Notes under the pieces: generated by a model | Seen by the model: the letters and a program-made list of their open reading frames with translations, nothing else | What the model was told of the DNA's origin: nothing | Database searches by the model: none | Assembly: GCA_021797815.1 (NCBI GenBank) | Contig: JAJZYZ010000015.1 | Location: forward strand, 1-45,272 | Direction: 5' to 3' | DNA length: 45,272 nucleotides | Source: Bacillota bacterium | Lineage (GTDB): Bacteria; Bacillota; Sulfobacillia; Sulfobacillales; JAIMBI01 | In this document: positions 33,443-42,572 of the stretch, in pieces | How the letters are laid out: the number at the start of each line of letters is the position of its first letter | Position numbering within the stretch: the stretch's first letter is position 1 | Position numbers and translations under genes: made by a program

Positions 33443-34039
33443 ATGAACACGGAGTCCGTGACGTATGATGTGCTGGATAAAATCGCGGAGCTTATTTTAC
33501 AAGACCCTTCCGTCAGTGTACGGGAACTCGCACGGCGTTTGGGATACGCGGAGGAGAAGACCATCTACTACTGGCTGTCCAAGCGCGGGTTCCATGGCAT
33601 CCGTCCCTTCAAGCGAGCGGTCCTTACCGGTCATTATCGCCACGGCCTCAACGGAAGCCAGGAGGGACCGCGGCGTCTCGGCCGGCTCCCGGTGGTCAGC
33701 CGTCTCTCGCGTGCGGGAGAGCCTTTCTTTACGGGGGCAACGCTCCCGGTGACCCTTGACCGCGGCCGGGGCCTATACGTTCTCGCCTATGACGGCCCGC
33801 CGGGCCGGGCCATCGCCCACGGCGACTTTCTGGTCGTGGGGCCTCTTGACCTTGAGGCCGCCGAAGTCGTGCTGGTACAGACAGAGGAGACGGGTCTGGC
33901 TGTCCGCCAGGTATTGCATCCGCAGTCGACCGCGACCCCGCTTCTCTTCGACTGGGCATCCTGCGCGCTCGACGAGCAGAGCGTTCCCCGCGGCAGTATT
34001 CTGCAGGTTCTCCGGGTGCTGAAACCGGCCATGGCTTGA
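33443..34039 (+). CDS. HTH protein with LexA/S24-like C-terminal domain lacking catalytic residues
   Basis: 198 aa. Residues about 8-62 form a helix-turn-helix (VSVRELARRLGYAEEKTIYY). Residues 82-160 follow the LexA/CI S24 strand pattern: LPVVSRLSRAGEPF at the usual cleavage-site region, YVLAYDGPPGRAIAHGDFLVV for the FxLxVxGDSM-GDxVxV segment, and GLAVRQVLHP for the strand carrying the catalytic lysine. The GDSM serine is replaced by Gly/Pro and the lysine by Arg155, so self-cleavage is not expected. AAGGAG precedes the ATG at 33443. It sits alone between smc and the PBP gene. The S24 assignment rests on pattern only; treat the function as unknown. Confidence 0.5.
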   Translation: MNTESVTYDVLDKIAELILQDPSVSVRELARRLGYAEEKTIYYWLSKRGFHGIRPFKRAVLTGHYRHGLNGSQEGPRRLGRLPVVSRLSRAGEPFFTGATLPVTLDRGRGLYVLAYDGPPGRAIAHGDFLVVGPLDLEAAEVVLVQTEETGLAVRQVLHPQSTATPLLFDWASCALDEQSVPRGSILQVLRVLKPAMA

Positions 34040-34073
34040 TGAGGATACGTTCATCGGGCGGCAAAAACGGCTA

Positions 34074-34082
34074 TGCTACAAT
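34074..34082 (+). promoter_or_regulatory. extended -10 promoter of the PBP gene
   Basis: TGC-TACAAT (34074-34082) matches an extended -10 element (TGnTATAAT, five of six in the hexamer) about 85 bp ahead of the PBP start. No good -35 is seen, as is common for extended -10 promoters. Confidence 0.5.
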
Positions 34083-34167
34083 GATGCCCGAATAGGCCCC
34101 CATCGAACGGCCGCGCCTCGGAGAACCGGTCGGCCAGGTCCGCCGTTATACCACTCGAGGTGATTAA

Positions 34168-36711
34168 GTGCGCTGTAAACGCTGCAGTTTCGACAACCCG
34201 CCCCGCACCCGGTTCTGCCGTCAATGCGGCGCCCGGCTCGCCGCTCCGGCGGCCAGCCCCAAGAAAGGTGCCCGCCCCGGGCGCCGTCAGATACGCTTGG
34301 GCCGGCTCGCGCTAGTCGCGTGCACAGCGGTGGTCATCGCGGCGGTGGTCGGCGTGAGCGTGAAGGTGCTGCACGCCTACGAAACCCTGCCGCCCGTGCC
34401 GGACATCATTTCTTTTCATCAGGATTCCACCGTTTACGACGTGAATGGCAACCCGATTTCTGTTCTCCACAGTTCGCAGAACCGGCTCGTGAGCCCGCTC
34501 AACAAGATTGCGCCGGTGATGCAGACCGCGCTGGTCGATACGGAAGATCACAGCTTCTATACGAACCCCGGCTTTGACCTCAAATCGATTGTCCGGGCCG
34601 CCCTCATCGACCTGAGGCACGGCAGCGCGGCCCAGGGTGCCAGCACCATCACCGAGCAGCTGGCCAAGCGGCTCTTCCTGACCGACAACGGCACCCTCAA
34701 CTACAAGCTGCAGGAGTTCATGCTGGGCCTCAAGCTTGCCCGTCGATACTCGAAGCACCAGATTCTGGACATGTACCTCAACACGGTTTACTTCGGCGAC
34801 GGCGCGTTTGGGGTGACGGCCGCGGCCAACGCCTATTTCGACGAGGCTCCGAGCCAGCTGACCCTGGCCCAGGCCTCCATCCTGGCGGGATTACCGCAGG
34901 CCCCATCGCTCTACGATCCGTATGTGAATCCGAAACTGGCCAAGGTGCGACAGCGCGAGGTGCTGGCCGAGATGGTCAAGTACGGCGCCATTACCAGCGC
35001 CCAGGCCCGACAGGCTTATCAGGCCCCGCTCAACCTGAAGCCGGGCACCCTCGCTTCGTCCAACAACTCCTATCCCTATCCCTGGTTCATGTACACCCTG
35101 CTCAGCCAGGTCCTGGCGCACCCCGGCCAGTACCACATCTCGAACGAACTGCTCTACCACGGCGGCCTCAAGATCTACACCACGCTCAATCCCACCGTTT
35201 ACAACATCGCGCAGAACGCCGTCACCTACTGGATGAATCACAACTTTCATGAGTACAACGTCCAGGGTTATCCCTGGTACCAGGCGGCGGCCGTAGTAAT
35301 GGACCCGCACAACGGCTACGTGTACGCCATCATCGGCGGCACCAATCCCAGCCAGGCCCTGGTCCGCGGCATCAACTATGCCTACCAGCCGCGCCAGACC
35401 GGTTCCTCCATCAAGCCGGTGCTCGACTATACGCCGGCGCTGGCCAAAGGGTACACGGAGCTGTCGGTCATCCAGGACCTGCCCAAACCGCAGTATCGCC
35501 GGCTGGTGAACGGCAAGCTCAGCTGGTGGCCCAGCAATGACGACGGCTACTACCGCGGGTATATCGATCTGCGGGATGCCCTCGCCATCTCCGACAACAA
35601 CGTGGCCGTGAAGCTTCTGGGCAAGATCGGGATCGGTTACGGGACCCAGTTTGCCAACCAGAAGTTCGGGCTTAACTTCACGAGCCAGGACATCGCCAAT
35701 TACGGCCTGGGTCTGGCCATCGGCGCCAAGCCGGTCGCCCCCATCCAGATGGCGCAGGCTTACGACACGCTCGCCAACGGGGGCACCCGCGTCGCGCCGG
35801 TCTTCATCACCAAGATTGTGGCACCCAACGGGCAGGTCCTCTACCAGAACCACACCAACGCCACTCCCGAATTCTCCCCGCAGGTCGCCTACATCATGAC
35901 CAACATCATGCAGAACGTGCTGGACGGCTCACCCCTTCCCGGCATTACCCGCCTGTCGCACGGCATTCCCCAGTACGCTACCGGGGCGGGGCTCTACCCC
36001 GGATTTCCCGCCGCCGGCAAGACCGGCACCAACAACAACTTCGCCGACGCCTGGTTCGACGGATTCACGCCTAATATAGAAGTCGTGACCTGGGAAGGCC
36101 GCCAGCAGGAAGACGCCCACGTTGCGCAGTACCTGGCCAGCGGTGCCCCGGCCTATGGTTCGAGCGCCGCCGGTCCCATCTGGCGACAGATTATCCAGCA
36201 GACCACCCAGGCCCTGCACCTCGGCACCCAGGGCTTCGCCGTCCCGCCTGGCATCGTCACCGCAAGCGCCAGCATCACCTCAGGCGAGCTTCCGGGCCCC
36301 TACACCCCATCGTGGGTCATCCAGCAGGCCCCGTTCATCCAAGGGACGGTCCCGACCCAGACCGGCAACTTGTGGATGCCGGTCCAGGTGGTCGCGGGCT
36401 CTCCGAAAGAGCTCTGGGCGCCCGGATGTGGTCAGCCGCTCACGGAAATCTTCTTGCGGCCGCCGTCGGCTTATCAGGCCAGCCTGGGCATGCCGATTCC
36501 GGCAGACAGCTACCTGTGGCCGCCGACTCAGACCTGCGTGCCCGGCTCCGGGTCCTCGAGCAGCTCCAGCTCCTCGTCTTCTACAAGCTCAAGCTCGTCC
36601 TCCTCTACGAGCTCATCCACGTCGCCCCCGTCTTCGTCTTCCTCCTCATCGTCTTCGTCGCCTTCCTCCTCGTCATCCTCGTCTTCGTCGCCAAGCCCGA
36701 GCCTCCCGTAA
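34168..36711 (+). CDS. class A penicillin-binding protein with N-terminal zinc ribbon and polyserine tail
   Basis: 847 aa bifunctional peptidoglycan synthase. Residues 3-21 are a zinc ribbon (CKRCSF and CRQCGA) on the cytoplasmic side, then a basic linker and a membrane helix (about 48-70). The GT51 transglycosylase domain has Glu126-Asp-His (EDHSFY), QGASTITEQLAKRLFL and RYSKHQILDMYLNTVYFG. The transpeptidase domain has Ser413-S-I-K416, SDNN and K618-T-G. A long linker precedes a C-terminal tail of about 55 residues that is almost only serine with some Thr and Pro (from about 792), outside the cell. The GTG at 34168 has GAGGTGA upstream. It is probably a PBP1A/PonA-type enzyme. The zinc ribbon and polyserine tail are not part of standard family members. 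Confidence 0.92.
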   Translation: MRCKRCSFDNPPRTRFCRQCGARLAAPAASPKKGARPGRRQIRLGRLALVACTAVVIAAVVGVSVKVLHAYETLPPVPDIISFHQDSTVYDVNGNPISVLHSSQNRLVSPLNKIAPVMQTALVDTEDHSFYTNPGFDLKSIVRAALIDLRHGSAAQGASTITEQLAKRLFLTDNGTLNYKLQEFMLGLKLARRYSKHQILDMYLNTVYFGDGAFGVTAAANAYFDEAPSQLTLAQASILAGLPQAPSLYDPYVNPKLAKVRQREVLAEMVKYGAITSAQARQAYQAPLNLKPGTLASSNNSYPYPWFMYTLLSQVLAHPGQYHISNELLYHGGLKIYTTLNPTVYNIAQNAVTYWMNHNFHEYNVQGYPWYQAAAVVMDPHNGYVYAIIGGTNPSQALVRGINYAYQPRQTGSSIKPVLDYTPALAKGYTELSVIQDLPKPQYRRLVNGKLSWWPSNDDGYYRGYIDLRDALAISDNNVAVKLLGKIGIGYGTQFANQKFGLNFTSQDIANYGLGLAIGAKPVAPIQMAQAYDTLANGGTRVAPVFITKIVAPNGQVLYQNHTNATPEFSPQVAYIMTNIMQNVLDGSPLPGITRLSHGIPQYATGAGLYPGFPAAGKTGTNNNFADAWFDGFTPNIEVVTWEGRQQEDAHVAQYLASGAPAYGSSAAGPIWRQIIQQTTQALHLGTQGFAVPPGIVTASASITSGELPGPYTPSWVIQQAPFIQGTVPTQTGNLWMPVQVVAGSPKELWAPGCGQPLTEIFLRPPSAYQASLGMPIPADSYLWPPTQTCVPGSGSSSSSSSSSSTSSSSSSSTSSSTSPPSSSSSSSSSSPSSSSSSSSSPSPSLP

Positions 36712-36729
36712 TGCCAGGTTCGGATAGAA

Positions 36730-36765
36730 GAAGACCGCCGGCTTTCCCAAGAGCCGGCGGTCTTC
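36730..36765. terminator. hairpin between convergent PBP and rnc genes
   Basis: GAAGACCGCCGGCT (36730-36743) pairs perfectly over 14 bp with AGCCGGCGGTCTTC (36752-36765) around an 8-nt loop. It lies 18 bp after the PBP stop and 12 bp before the rnc stop. Without a long T run on either side it may act as a bidirectional or weak terminator. Confidence 0.75.
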
Positions 36766-36777
36766 GGCACGCAGTCC

Positions 36778-37455
36778 TCAGCCCGTTTCGGGCCCGAGCG
36801 CTTCCAGAAGGGCGGCCGCCGCCTCCTGCTCGGCCGCCTTCTTGCTGCGCCCCCGGCCCTCGGCCGCGAGGGCCGGGCCGGCGCTGACTTTCACCGTAAA
36901 AGACTTTTCATGGTCCGGACCCGATGCGCTCAAGACCGTATAGACCGCTTCTTCCCCCGTCACCGCCAGGCGTTCGATCAGCTGGGACTTCGGGTCGCGC
37001 CGCGCGGCCCGGGTTTCGGGACTGTCCACAAGCTCGCCGAGCGCGGTGATAAGAAGGTCCGTCGCCGCGGACAGTCCGCCAGAGAGGAATGCGGCCCCCG
37101 CGACCGCCTCCATCGCGTCTGCCAGGAGTGACGGCTTGTGGCGGCCGCCGGTGCTCTGCTCGCCGCGGCCGAGCCGTAGGTGGTCCCCGAGATGGATCCG
37201 ACGCGCGGCCTCCGCGAGGCCCGGCTGCGACACCAGGCGGGCGCGCGCCCGCGTGAGACGCCCCTCATCCCAGTCTGGATGCCGGCGGTAGAGAAGCTCG
37301 GCGATGACAAGCCCCACCACCGCGTCGCCCAAAAACTCCAGCCGCTCGTTGAAGGGCCGCCCCGGATGCTCCGCGACGTACGATGAATGGGTCAGCGCCT
37401 CGCGCAGGAGGTCCGGATCCGACACCCATGTGCTAAGCGACAGGCTCATCGGCAT
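36778..37455 (-). CDS. rnc: ribonuclease III
   Basis: 225 aa. The nuclease domain carries the signature FNERLEFLGDAVVGLVIAEL and the second acidic pair in LLADAMEAVAGAAFL. The C-terminal dsRBD (DPKSQLIERLAVTGEEAVYT, then GRGRSKKAAEQEAAAALLEAL) binds double-stranded RNA. The start lies inside the end of fabF: ATG at 37455 or 37449, neither with a clear ribosome-binding site, so translational coupling is likely. It processes rRNA and mRNAs. The order fabF-rnc is common in Firmicutes, though rnc-smc contiguity is broken here by two plus-strand genes. Confidence 0.95.
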   Translation of the reverse strand: MPMSLSLSTWVSDPDLLREALTHSSYVAEHPGRPFNERLEFLGDAVVGLVIAELLYRRHPDWDEGRLTRARARLVSQPGLAEAARRIHLGDHLRLGRGEQSTGGRHKPSLLADAMEAVAGAAFLSGGLSAATDLLITALGELVDSPETRAARRDPKSQLIERLAVTGEEAVYTVLSASGPDHEKSFTVKVSAGPALAAEGRGRSKKAAEQEAAAALLEALGPETG

Positions 37456-38680
37456 GGGCCCGAAACGCCAGCGTGGCGTTGTGGCCTCCAAACCCGAACG
37501 CGTTGGTCAGTGCGGCCCGGATGGCACGGGGCTTTGGCGTGAGCGGCGTGAAGTCAAGGTCGAGACCGACGTCGGGGTGCTCAAGGTTGGCCGTGGGTGG
37601 AACGATTTGATGGCGCAGAGCCAGCACCGCGGCTATCGCACCCACCGCACCCGCGGCCCCCAGCAAATGACCGGTAACGGACTTGGTGGATGAGATGGAG
37701 AGCCGGTAGGCATGCGGGCCGAACACCTGCTTCAAGGCTTCCGCCTCGGACGCATCGCCAAGCTGCGTCGACGTCCCGTGCGCATTTACGTAGTCGATGT
37801 CTTCGGGGGCCATCCCGGCGTCAGCGAGAGCCCTCTCCATGGCCAGAACGGCGCCGAGGCCGTCGGGATGGGGCTCCACAATATGAAACGCGTCGGCCGA
37901 GCGTCCGAATCCCGCCAGCTCGGCATACACGAACGCGCCGCGCCGGAGCGCGTGTTCCCGCTCCTCCACGACCAGAAATCCCGCTCCCTCGCCCATCACG
38001 AACCCATCCCGGTCGCGGTCGAAAGGCCGCGACGCGTGCTCGTAGTCCTCGTTGCGGGTGGAGAGCGCACGCATGTTGCAGAAGCCGGCCAGGGCGACCG
38101 GCGTCAGCACCGCCTCGGCGCCTCCTGCCAGCACCACGTCCGCCTCGCCGCTTTCGATGGCGCGCAGGGCATCACCCAGCGCGTGGCCTGAAGAAGCACA
38201 GGCGGTGGTGCTGGTGACATTGGGACCGGTCAGGTGATAGCGGATAGCGAGGTGGCCGCCCAGGATGTTGCCAATCATCATGGGGATGAAATAAGGACTG
38301 ACCCGCGACGGGCCCCGTTCGTTCAACACCCCAAGCTGTTGGACGAGAGTGGTGATACCCCCAATTCCCGTCCCCACCATCACACCCGCGCGATCGGGCG
38401 TCACCTCGACCAGACCCGAATCCTCCCAGGCCATGACAGCCGCACCCACGCCCAGTTGGGTAAAACGATCCATGTGCCGCATTTCCTTGCGGTCGACGTA
38501 CAGGAGCGGATCGAAATCCGGCACGGTGGCGGCAAACCGTGTCGAAAACCCGCTCACGTCAAACTGGTCGATCGGATGCACGCCGCTCTTTGCGGCCAAA
38601 AGGCCCTTCCAAAAGGCGTCTCGTCCGATACCCACCGGGGTGACGGCACCCAGTCCGGTGATGACCGCCCGGCGGTTCAA
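37433..38680 (-). CDS. fabF: beta-ketoacyl-ACP synthase II
   Basis: 415 aa condensing enzyme for chain elongation. The active site has Cys161 in TSTTACASSGHALGDA, with the histidines in NAHGTSTQLGD and KSVTGHLLGAAGA. The TTG at 38680 is chosen because AAGGAGG lies 8 nt upstream and the product begins MNRRAVITGLGAVTP as in the family; a longer TTG frame overlaps that site. It follows acpP by 27 bp. Confidence 0.97.
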   Translation of the reverse strand: MNRRAVITGLGAVTPVGIGRDAFWKGLLAAKSGVHPIDQFDVSGFSTRFAATVPDFDPLLYVDRKEMRHMDRFTQLGVGAAVMAWEDSGLVEVTPDRAGVMVGTGIGGITTLVQQLGVLNERGPSRVSPYFIPMMIGNILGGHLAIRYHLTGPNVTSTTACASSGHALGDALRAIESGEADVVLAGGAEAVLTPVALAGFCNMRALSTRNEDYEHASRPFDRDRDGFVMGEGAGFLVVEEREHALRRGAFVYAELAGFGRSADAFHIVEPHPDGLGAVLAMERALADAGMAPEDIDYVNAHGTSTQLGDASEAEALKQVFGPHAYRLSISSTKSVTGHLLGAAGAVGAIAAVLALRHQIVPPTANLEHPDVGLDLDFTPLTPKPRAIRAALTNAFGFGGHNATLAFRAHADEPVA

Positions 38681-38707
38681 AGACCCTGCCTCCTTCGGCG
38701 CCAAAAC

Positions 38708-38950
38708 CTAAGCGTTCTCGCGGATGTAGTCGACGGCGTCTCCCACGGTGGAGATCTTCTCGGCTTCCTCATCCGGAATCTCGATCCCAAACTCTTCTTC
38801 TAGGGCCATGACCAGTTCCACGATGTCGAGGGAGTCTGCTCCCAGGTCCTCGATAAAGTGAGCCTGAGGAGTCACCTCGTCTTCCTCCACGCCCAATTGG
38901 TCCACGATAATCTCTTTCACCTTGTCAAACACCGCGTCCTTGTCAGCCAT
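38708..38950 (-). CDS. acpP: acyl carrier protein
   Basis: 80 aa acidic protein. Ser40 in [17 protein letters not shown] receives the 4'-phosphopantetheine arm. Two adjacent ATG codons (38953, 38950) are possible; the second has the better 7-nt distance to AGGGGG. It lies between fabG and fabF, the usual place. Confidence 0.98.
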   Translation of the reverse strand: MADKDAVFDKVKEIIVDQLGVEEDEVTPQAHFIEDLGADSLDIVELVMALEEEFGIEIPDEEAEKISTVGDAVDYIRENA

Positions 38951-38964
38951 CATCGTTCCCCCTG

Positions 38965-39705
38965 TTACTGCATAGCTAGGCCGCCGTCAACGACCAGAAC
39001 CTGGCCGGTGACGTAGTCGGCTTGAACCAGATACCACACTGCCTCGGCAATCTCCTCCGGCCGACCGACCCGTCCGAGCGGAATCTGCTGCAAGAGGGCC
39101 TCACCGGCCCGCTCACTAACCGTCCGCGAGAGATCTGTTTCCACAAGGCCCGGCGCAACCGCGTTGACCGTAATGCCCCGGGAGCCTACCTCCCGGGCCA
39201 AGGCACGCGTCATGCCGATGAGGCCGGCTTTGGCCGCCGAGTAGTTGGCCTGCCCCACGTTGCCCGTGATGCCCGCCACCGACGTGATGTTGACGATCCG
39301 TCCATAGCGTTGCCGGACCATGCCTCGCAGGGCCGCGCGGGTGCAGTGGAAGGCCCCGGACAGATCGGTGGCCAACACGTCATCCCACTCCTCGCGCTTC
39401 ATCCGCAGCATGAGGTTGTCCCGCGTGATGCCGGCATTGTTGATGAGCACCTGCAGCGACCCGAAATGCTCGGCGACCCGACGGACAAGCTCCTCGGCCT
39501 GAGCGGGGTCGCCGACATCAGCCTGAAACGCCTCCGCCTCGCCGCCTGCCGCTCGGATGGCCTCCACCACCGCCTGCGCCTGCGCCGCGTCCTGGCGGAA
39601 GTTTACCGCCACCGCCAGCCCGCCCTGTCCCAGCACCTGGGCGATCGCCCGCCCGATCCCGCGAGAAGCGCCCGTAACTAGCGCCACGCGTTGGCTGCCG
39701 CTCAT
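38965..39705 (-). CDS. fabG: 3-oxoacyl-ACP reductase
   Basis: 246 aa short-chain dehydrogenase that reduces the 3-oxoacyl-ACP with NADPH. The cofactor motif [12 protein letters not shown] is at residues 11-22, NNAG at 89-92, and the catalytic Ser142, Tyr155, Lys159 are in [11 protein letters not shown] and YSAAKAG. The ATG has GGAAGGAG 4 nt upstream. Confidence 0.97.
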   Translation of the reverse strand: MSGSQRVALVTGASRGIGRAIAQVLGQGGLAVAVNFRQDAAQAQAVVEAIRAAGGEAEAFQADVGDPAQAEELVRRVAEHFGSLQVLINNAGITRDNLMLRMKREEWDDVLATDLSGAFHCTRAALRGMVRQRYGRIVNITSVAGITGNVGQANYSAAKAGLIGMTRALAREVGSRGITVNAVAPGLVETDLSRTVSERAGEALLQQIPLGRVGRPEEIAEAVWYLVQADYVTGQVLVVDGGLAMQ

Positions 39706-39748
39706 GGTGCTCCTTCCCGGCCGGGCCCCGACCGCAAATGCGTCCTGA

Positions 39749-40684
39749 TTATAGCGTCTCGACTTTTACGAGTTCAAGCGCGCTCGGGAAGCTGTCTGGC
39801 TTCTCCACGGAGACCACCGCCGCCCCCCGGTGGATCTTCTTGATGAGCGCCTGCAGACTGCGGCCCGGGCCGATTTCGACAAAGCGCCCAACATCTGCGG
39901 CCAGCAGGGCATGCACCGCCTGCTCAAACAGCACGGGATGGGACACCTGCCGGACCAGGCGTGGAACGGCCTCCTCGCCGGTGGTGACCCAGTAGCCGTC
40001 GACGTTGGCGATAACGGGAAATCGTCCCCGTTGCCATCGGGCCTGGCCGAGCGCCTCTTCCAGGCGGACTTCGGCCGGCTGCAGGAGGCGGCTGTGAAAG
40101 GGGGCCGAAACCGGAAGCCGCACCACCCGGGCCCCGGCCACCCGCGCCAGCTCCTCCACTGCCTGCAGGCCCGCCACCTCGCCGGAGATGACCACCTGGC
40201 CGGGAGCGTTGTAGTTGGCCGGCTCCACCCAGCCCACGTCGCGCACGCTCTCGCACAGCTGCAGGACGGCGGCCGCATTGAGGCCCAAAAGCGCCGTCAT
40301 ACCCGCCTCACCGTCGGGCACCGCCTCCTGCATCGCGCGGCCCCGCACCCGCGCGATGCGGACCGCATCGGCAAAGGGCAAAAGCCCCGACGCCACCAGG
40401 GCCGAGTACTCGCCGAGCGAAAGCCCCAGTCCCGCGCGTGGGTCCGTCGGCGGTTTGAGCGAGCGCCAGACGGCGACGCTCACCGCCAGAATGGCCGGCT
40501 GCTGGATTTCCGTCATACGAAGCCGACCTTCGGGATCGTTCCACATCAGATCCGTGAGCTCGTAGCCCAGGGCCTCGTCAGCCTCCTGGAACACTTCTCG
40601 CGCCTCTGGATAGGTGTCGTGGACCTCGCGGCCCATCCCGACATACTGGGAGCCCTGCCCCGGGAAAAGTGCGGCCCAGCTCAT
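39749..40684 (-). CDS. fabD: malonyl-CoA:ACP transacylase
   Basis: 311 aa. FPGQGSQYVGMG (residues 7-18) forms the oxyanion loop. The nucleophile Ser89 is in GLSLGEYSAL, where most family members have GHSLGE, so the residue before the serine is Leu rather than His. A later VSAPFHSRLL segment carries the catalytic His. The start overlaps the degV stop as ATGA. It charges ACP with malonate for the downstream synthases. Confidence 0.95.
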   Translation of the reverse strand: MSWAALFPGQGSQYVGMGREVHDTYPEAREVFQEADEALGYELTDLMWNDPEGRLRMTEIQQPAILAVSVAVWRSLKPPTDPRAGLGLSLGEYSALVASGLLPFADAVRIARVRGRAMQEAVPDGEAGMTALLGLNAAAVLQLCESVRDVGWVEPANYNAPGQVVISGEVAGLQAVEELARVAGARVVRLPVSAPFHSRLLQPAEVRLEEALGQARWQRGRFPVIANVDGYWVTTGEEAVPRLVRQVSHPVLFEQAVHALLAADVGRFVEIGPGRSLQALIKKIHRGAAVVSVEKPDSFPSALELVKVETL

Positions 40685-41589
40685 GAACCGACAGCCCGCC
40701 GATCCGGGTCACCCTGCTCCCAGATGTCGAGGTCCTCGGGCCCCAGTGGCAAGACCACGAGGCCGAAGGCACCCGGCCCGGCGTGCACGCCAATCACGGG
40801 CCCGATGACGCCTTGACGCCACGACCGGACCGCGACCGAACGGCCCACCCGCTCCTGTACTTCGGCAATCAGATCGGGATCCACGCCCGGGCTTGTCATG
40901 AGCGCCGCGACGACGGTCTGACCGGCCACGCCGCTGTCCAGAAGCGCCGACACCAGTCCTGGCGCTACCTGCCGGGCTCCTCGCACCCGGCGCAGCGGGT
41001 GAACCGAACCGGCTGACAGGGTGAGCAGCGGCTTCACGTCCAGCATGCCCCCCACGAGCCGCGCCGCCTGGCCGATCCGGCCGCCGCGGGCCAGATACTC
41101 GAGGGTGCCGAGGCTGAAATACACGCGCAGCTGTCCGGCCAACCGCGCCGCACCGTCGGCTACGGCCGCCCCATCAAGCCCGCAGCGCGCCGCACGCGCC
41201 GCCCAGAGGGCCACGAGACCCGTTCCCAGGGATGCGCTCTTGGCGTCCACGACCCGGATGTCGCCGGGCACCATCCGGGCGGCGGCCTCCGCATTGCGAT
41301 ACGTGCCCGACAGGGCGCCCGACAGGTGAACGGACACGATGCCCGCAGCGCCCGCAGAGAGACAGGCCGCATACATGTCCGCGAACGCCTCCGGGCTCGG
41401 CGCGGCGGTGCGTGGAAGCTCCTGCGCCGTCTCTAGCCGCTTCCAGAACGCATCCGCCTCCAGGTCTACCTGGTCGAAGTAGGCCTCGCGGCCAAACTCC
41501 ACCGTGAGGGGCACCATCCGAATGGCTTCGGCCGTCAGCGCCTCCGGCGTGAGATCGGCCGCCGAGTCGGTCACCACCTGGATCGTCAT
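40681..41589 (-). CDS. DegV/FakB-type fatty-acid-binding protein
   Basis: 302 aa. IQVVTDSAADLTPE opens the DegV fold. SVHLSGALSGTYRNA is the conserved Ser-rich loop that grips the fatty-acid carboxylate in FakB proteins, and YFSLGTLEYLARGGRIGQAARLVGGMLDVKPLL is the classic family block. FakB presents fatty acids to the kinase FakA, giving acyl-phosphate, the compound that PlsX also makes. Here the gene is welded into the fab operon by ATGA overlaps with fabH and fabD. No FakA is visible in the window. The start at ATG 41589 rather than the GTG at 41598 fits that overlap. Confidence 0.92.
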   Translation of the reverse strand: MTIQVVTDSAADLTPEALTAEAIRMVPLTVEFGREAYFDQVDLEADAFWKRLETAQELPRTAAPSPEAFADMYAACLSAGAAGIVSVHLSGALSGTYRNAEAAARMVPGDIRVVDAKSASLGTGLVALWAARAARCGLDGAAVADGAARLAGQLRVYFSLGTLEYLARGGRIGQAARLVGGMLDVKPLLTLSAGSVHPLRRVRGARQVAPGLVSALLDSGVAGQTVVAALMTSPGVDPDLIAEVQERVGRSVAVRSWRQGVIGPVIGVHAGPGAFGLVVLPLGPEDLDIWEQGDPDRRAVGS

Positions 41590-42572
41590 CGACCCCACCT
41601 CACTGCCGTGGCCCCCCAGGTGAGGCCGGCTCCGAAAGCGGCCATGACGATGACCCGATCGTCGGCCGCGCGTCCGTCCAGCACGGCCTCCTCAAGGGCC
41701 AGCGGAATACTGGCCACCGACGTGTTTCCCAGCCGCTCGATATTGACCACCACCTGCTCCGGTGACAGGCCGAAACGCCGCGAGGCCGCGTCGATGATGC
41801 GGAGGTTGGCCTGATGGGGCACCAGCAGATCCATGTCCCCCGCACCAAGCTCGGCCCGGCGCAGCACGGCGTCGACCGCATCCGGAAGAGCCTTGACGGC
41901 GAAACGAAACACGTCGTTGCCGGACATCTTCAAAAAGTGCTGGCGGCGGGCAATCGACGCCGAGGAAGCGGGCATGGCCGATCCGCCCGCCGGCATCATG
42001 AGGAGCGGGCCGCCGGTTCCGTCCGCATTCAGGTACGAGGCCAGTACCCCCCGCGTCCCGCTCCCGGCGGTAAGCACAACCGCCCCGGCTCCATCACCGA
42101 ACAGCACGGCGGTGGACCGATCCTCCCAGTCCACAATGGAACTCAAGACATCGGTCCCCACCACCAGGACCCGTCCGGCGACGCCGGACTCGATGAGCGA
42201 TGCGCCGAGCGCCACCCCGTAAATGAAGCCGGTACACCCGGCCTGCACGTCGAAGGCCGCCGCCTGCACCCGGCCCAGCCGGTTCAAGATTCGCGTCGCC
42301 GTCGCGGGAAACACGGTATCGCCGGTGTTGGTCGCACAGATCACCCAGTCGAGGGCGTCGGCCTTAATCTCCGCGGCTTGAAGAGCCCGCCGGGAGGCTT
42401 CAGCGCCCATGCTGGAGGCGGTTTCGCCAGGCCCGGCCAGCCGTCGCTCCCGGATCCCGGTGCGCGAGACAATCCACTCATCGGTCGTGTCCATGAATCG
42501 TTCGAGGTCCTGGTTGGTCAGACGGGTCTCCGGCAGGTAGGTCCCGAGACCGGCCACCACGGCACGCCGCAT
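41586..42572 (-). CDS. fabH: beta-ketoacyl-ACP synthase III
   Basis: 328 aa initiating condensing enzyme that joins acyl-CoA to malonyl-ACP. Cys113 in DVQAGCTGFIYGVAL, His in VPHQANLRIID and Asn in LGNTSVASIP form the triad. In Firmicutes branched acyl-CoA primers are usual, but the sequence does not reveal the preference. The ATG at 42572 overlaps the plsX stop (TGATG), with GGAGG 7 nt upstream. Confidence 0.97.
   Translation of the reverse strand: MRRAVVAGLGTYLPETRLTNQDLERFMDTTDEWIVSRTGIRERRLAGPGETASSMGAEASRRALQAAEIKADALDWVICATNTGDTVFPATATRILNRLGRVQAAAFDVQAGCTGFIYGVALGASLIESGVAGRVLVVGTDVLSSIVDWEDRSTAVLFGDGAGAVVLTAGSGTRGVLASYLNADGTGGPLLMMPAGGSAMPASSASIARRQHFLKMSGNDVFRFAVKALPDAVDAVLRRAELGAGDMDLLVPHQANLRIIDAASRRFGLSPEQVVVNIERLGNTSVASIPLALEEAVLDGRAADDRVIVMAAFGAGLTWGATAVRWGR

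Noticed and set aside
36541-36711. Polyserine tail as a simple-sequence assembly artefact
   Set aside because: The serine codons vary (AGC, TCC, TCG, TCT, TCA) and the frame ends cleanly before a hairpin, so it looks like genuine low-complexity coding sequence.
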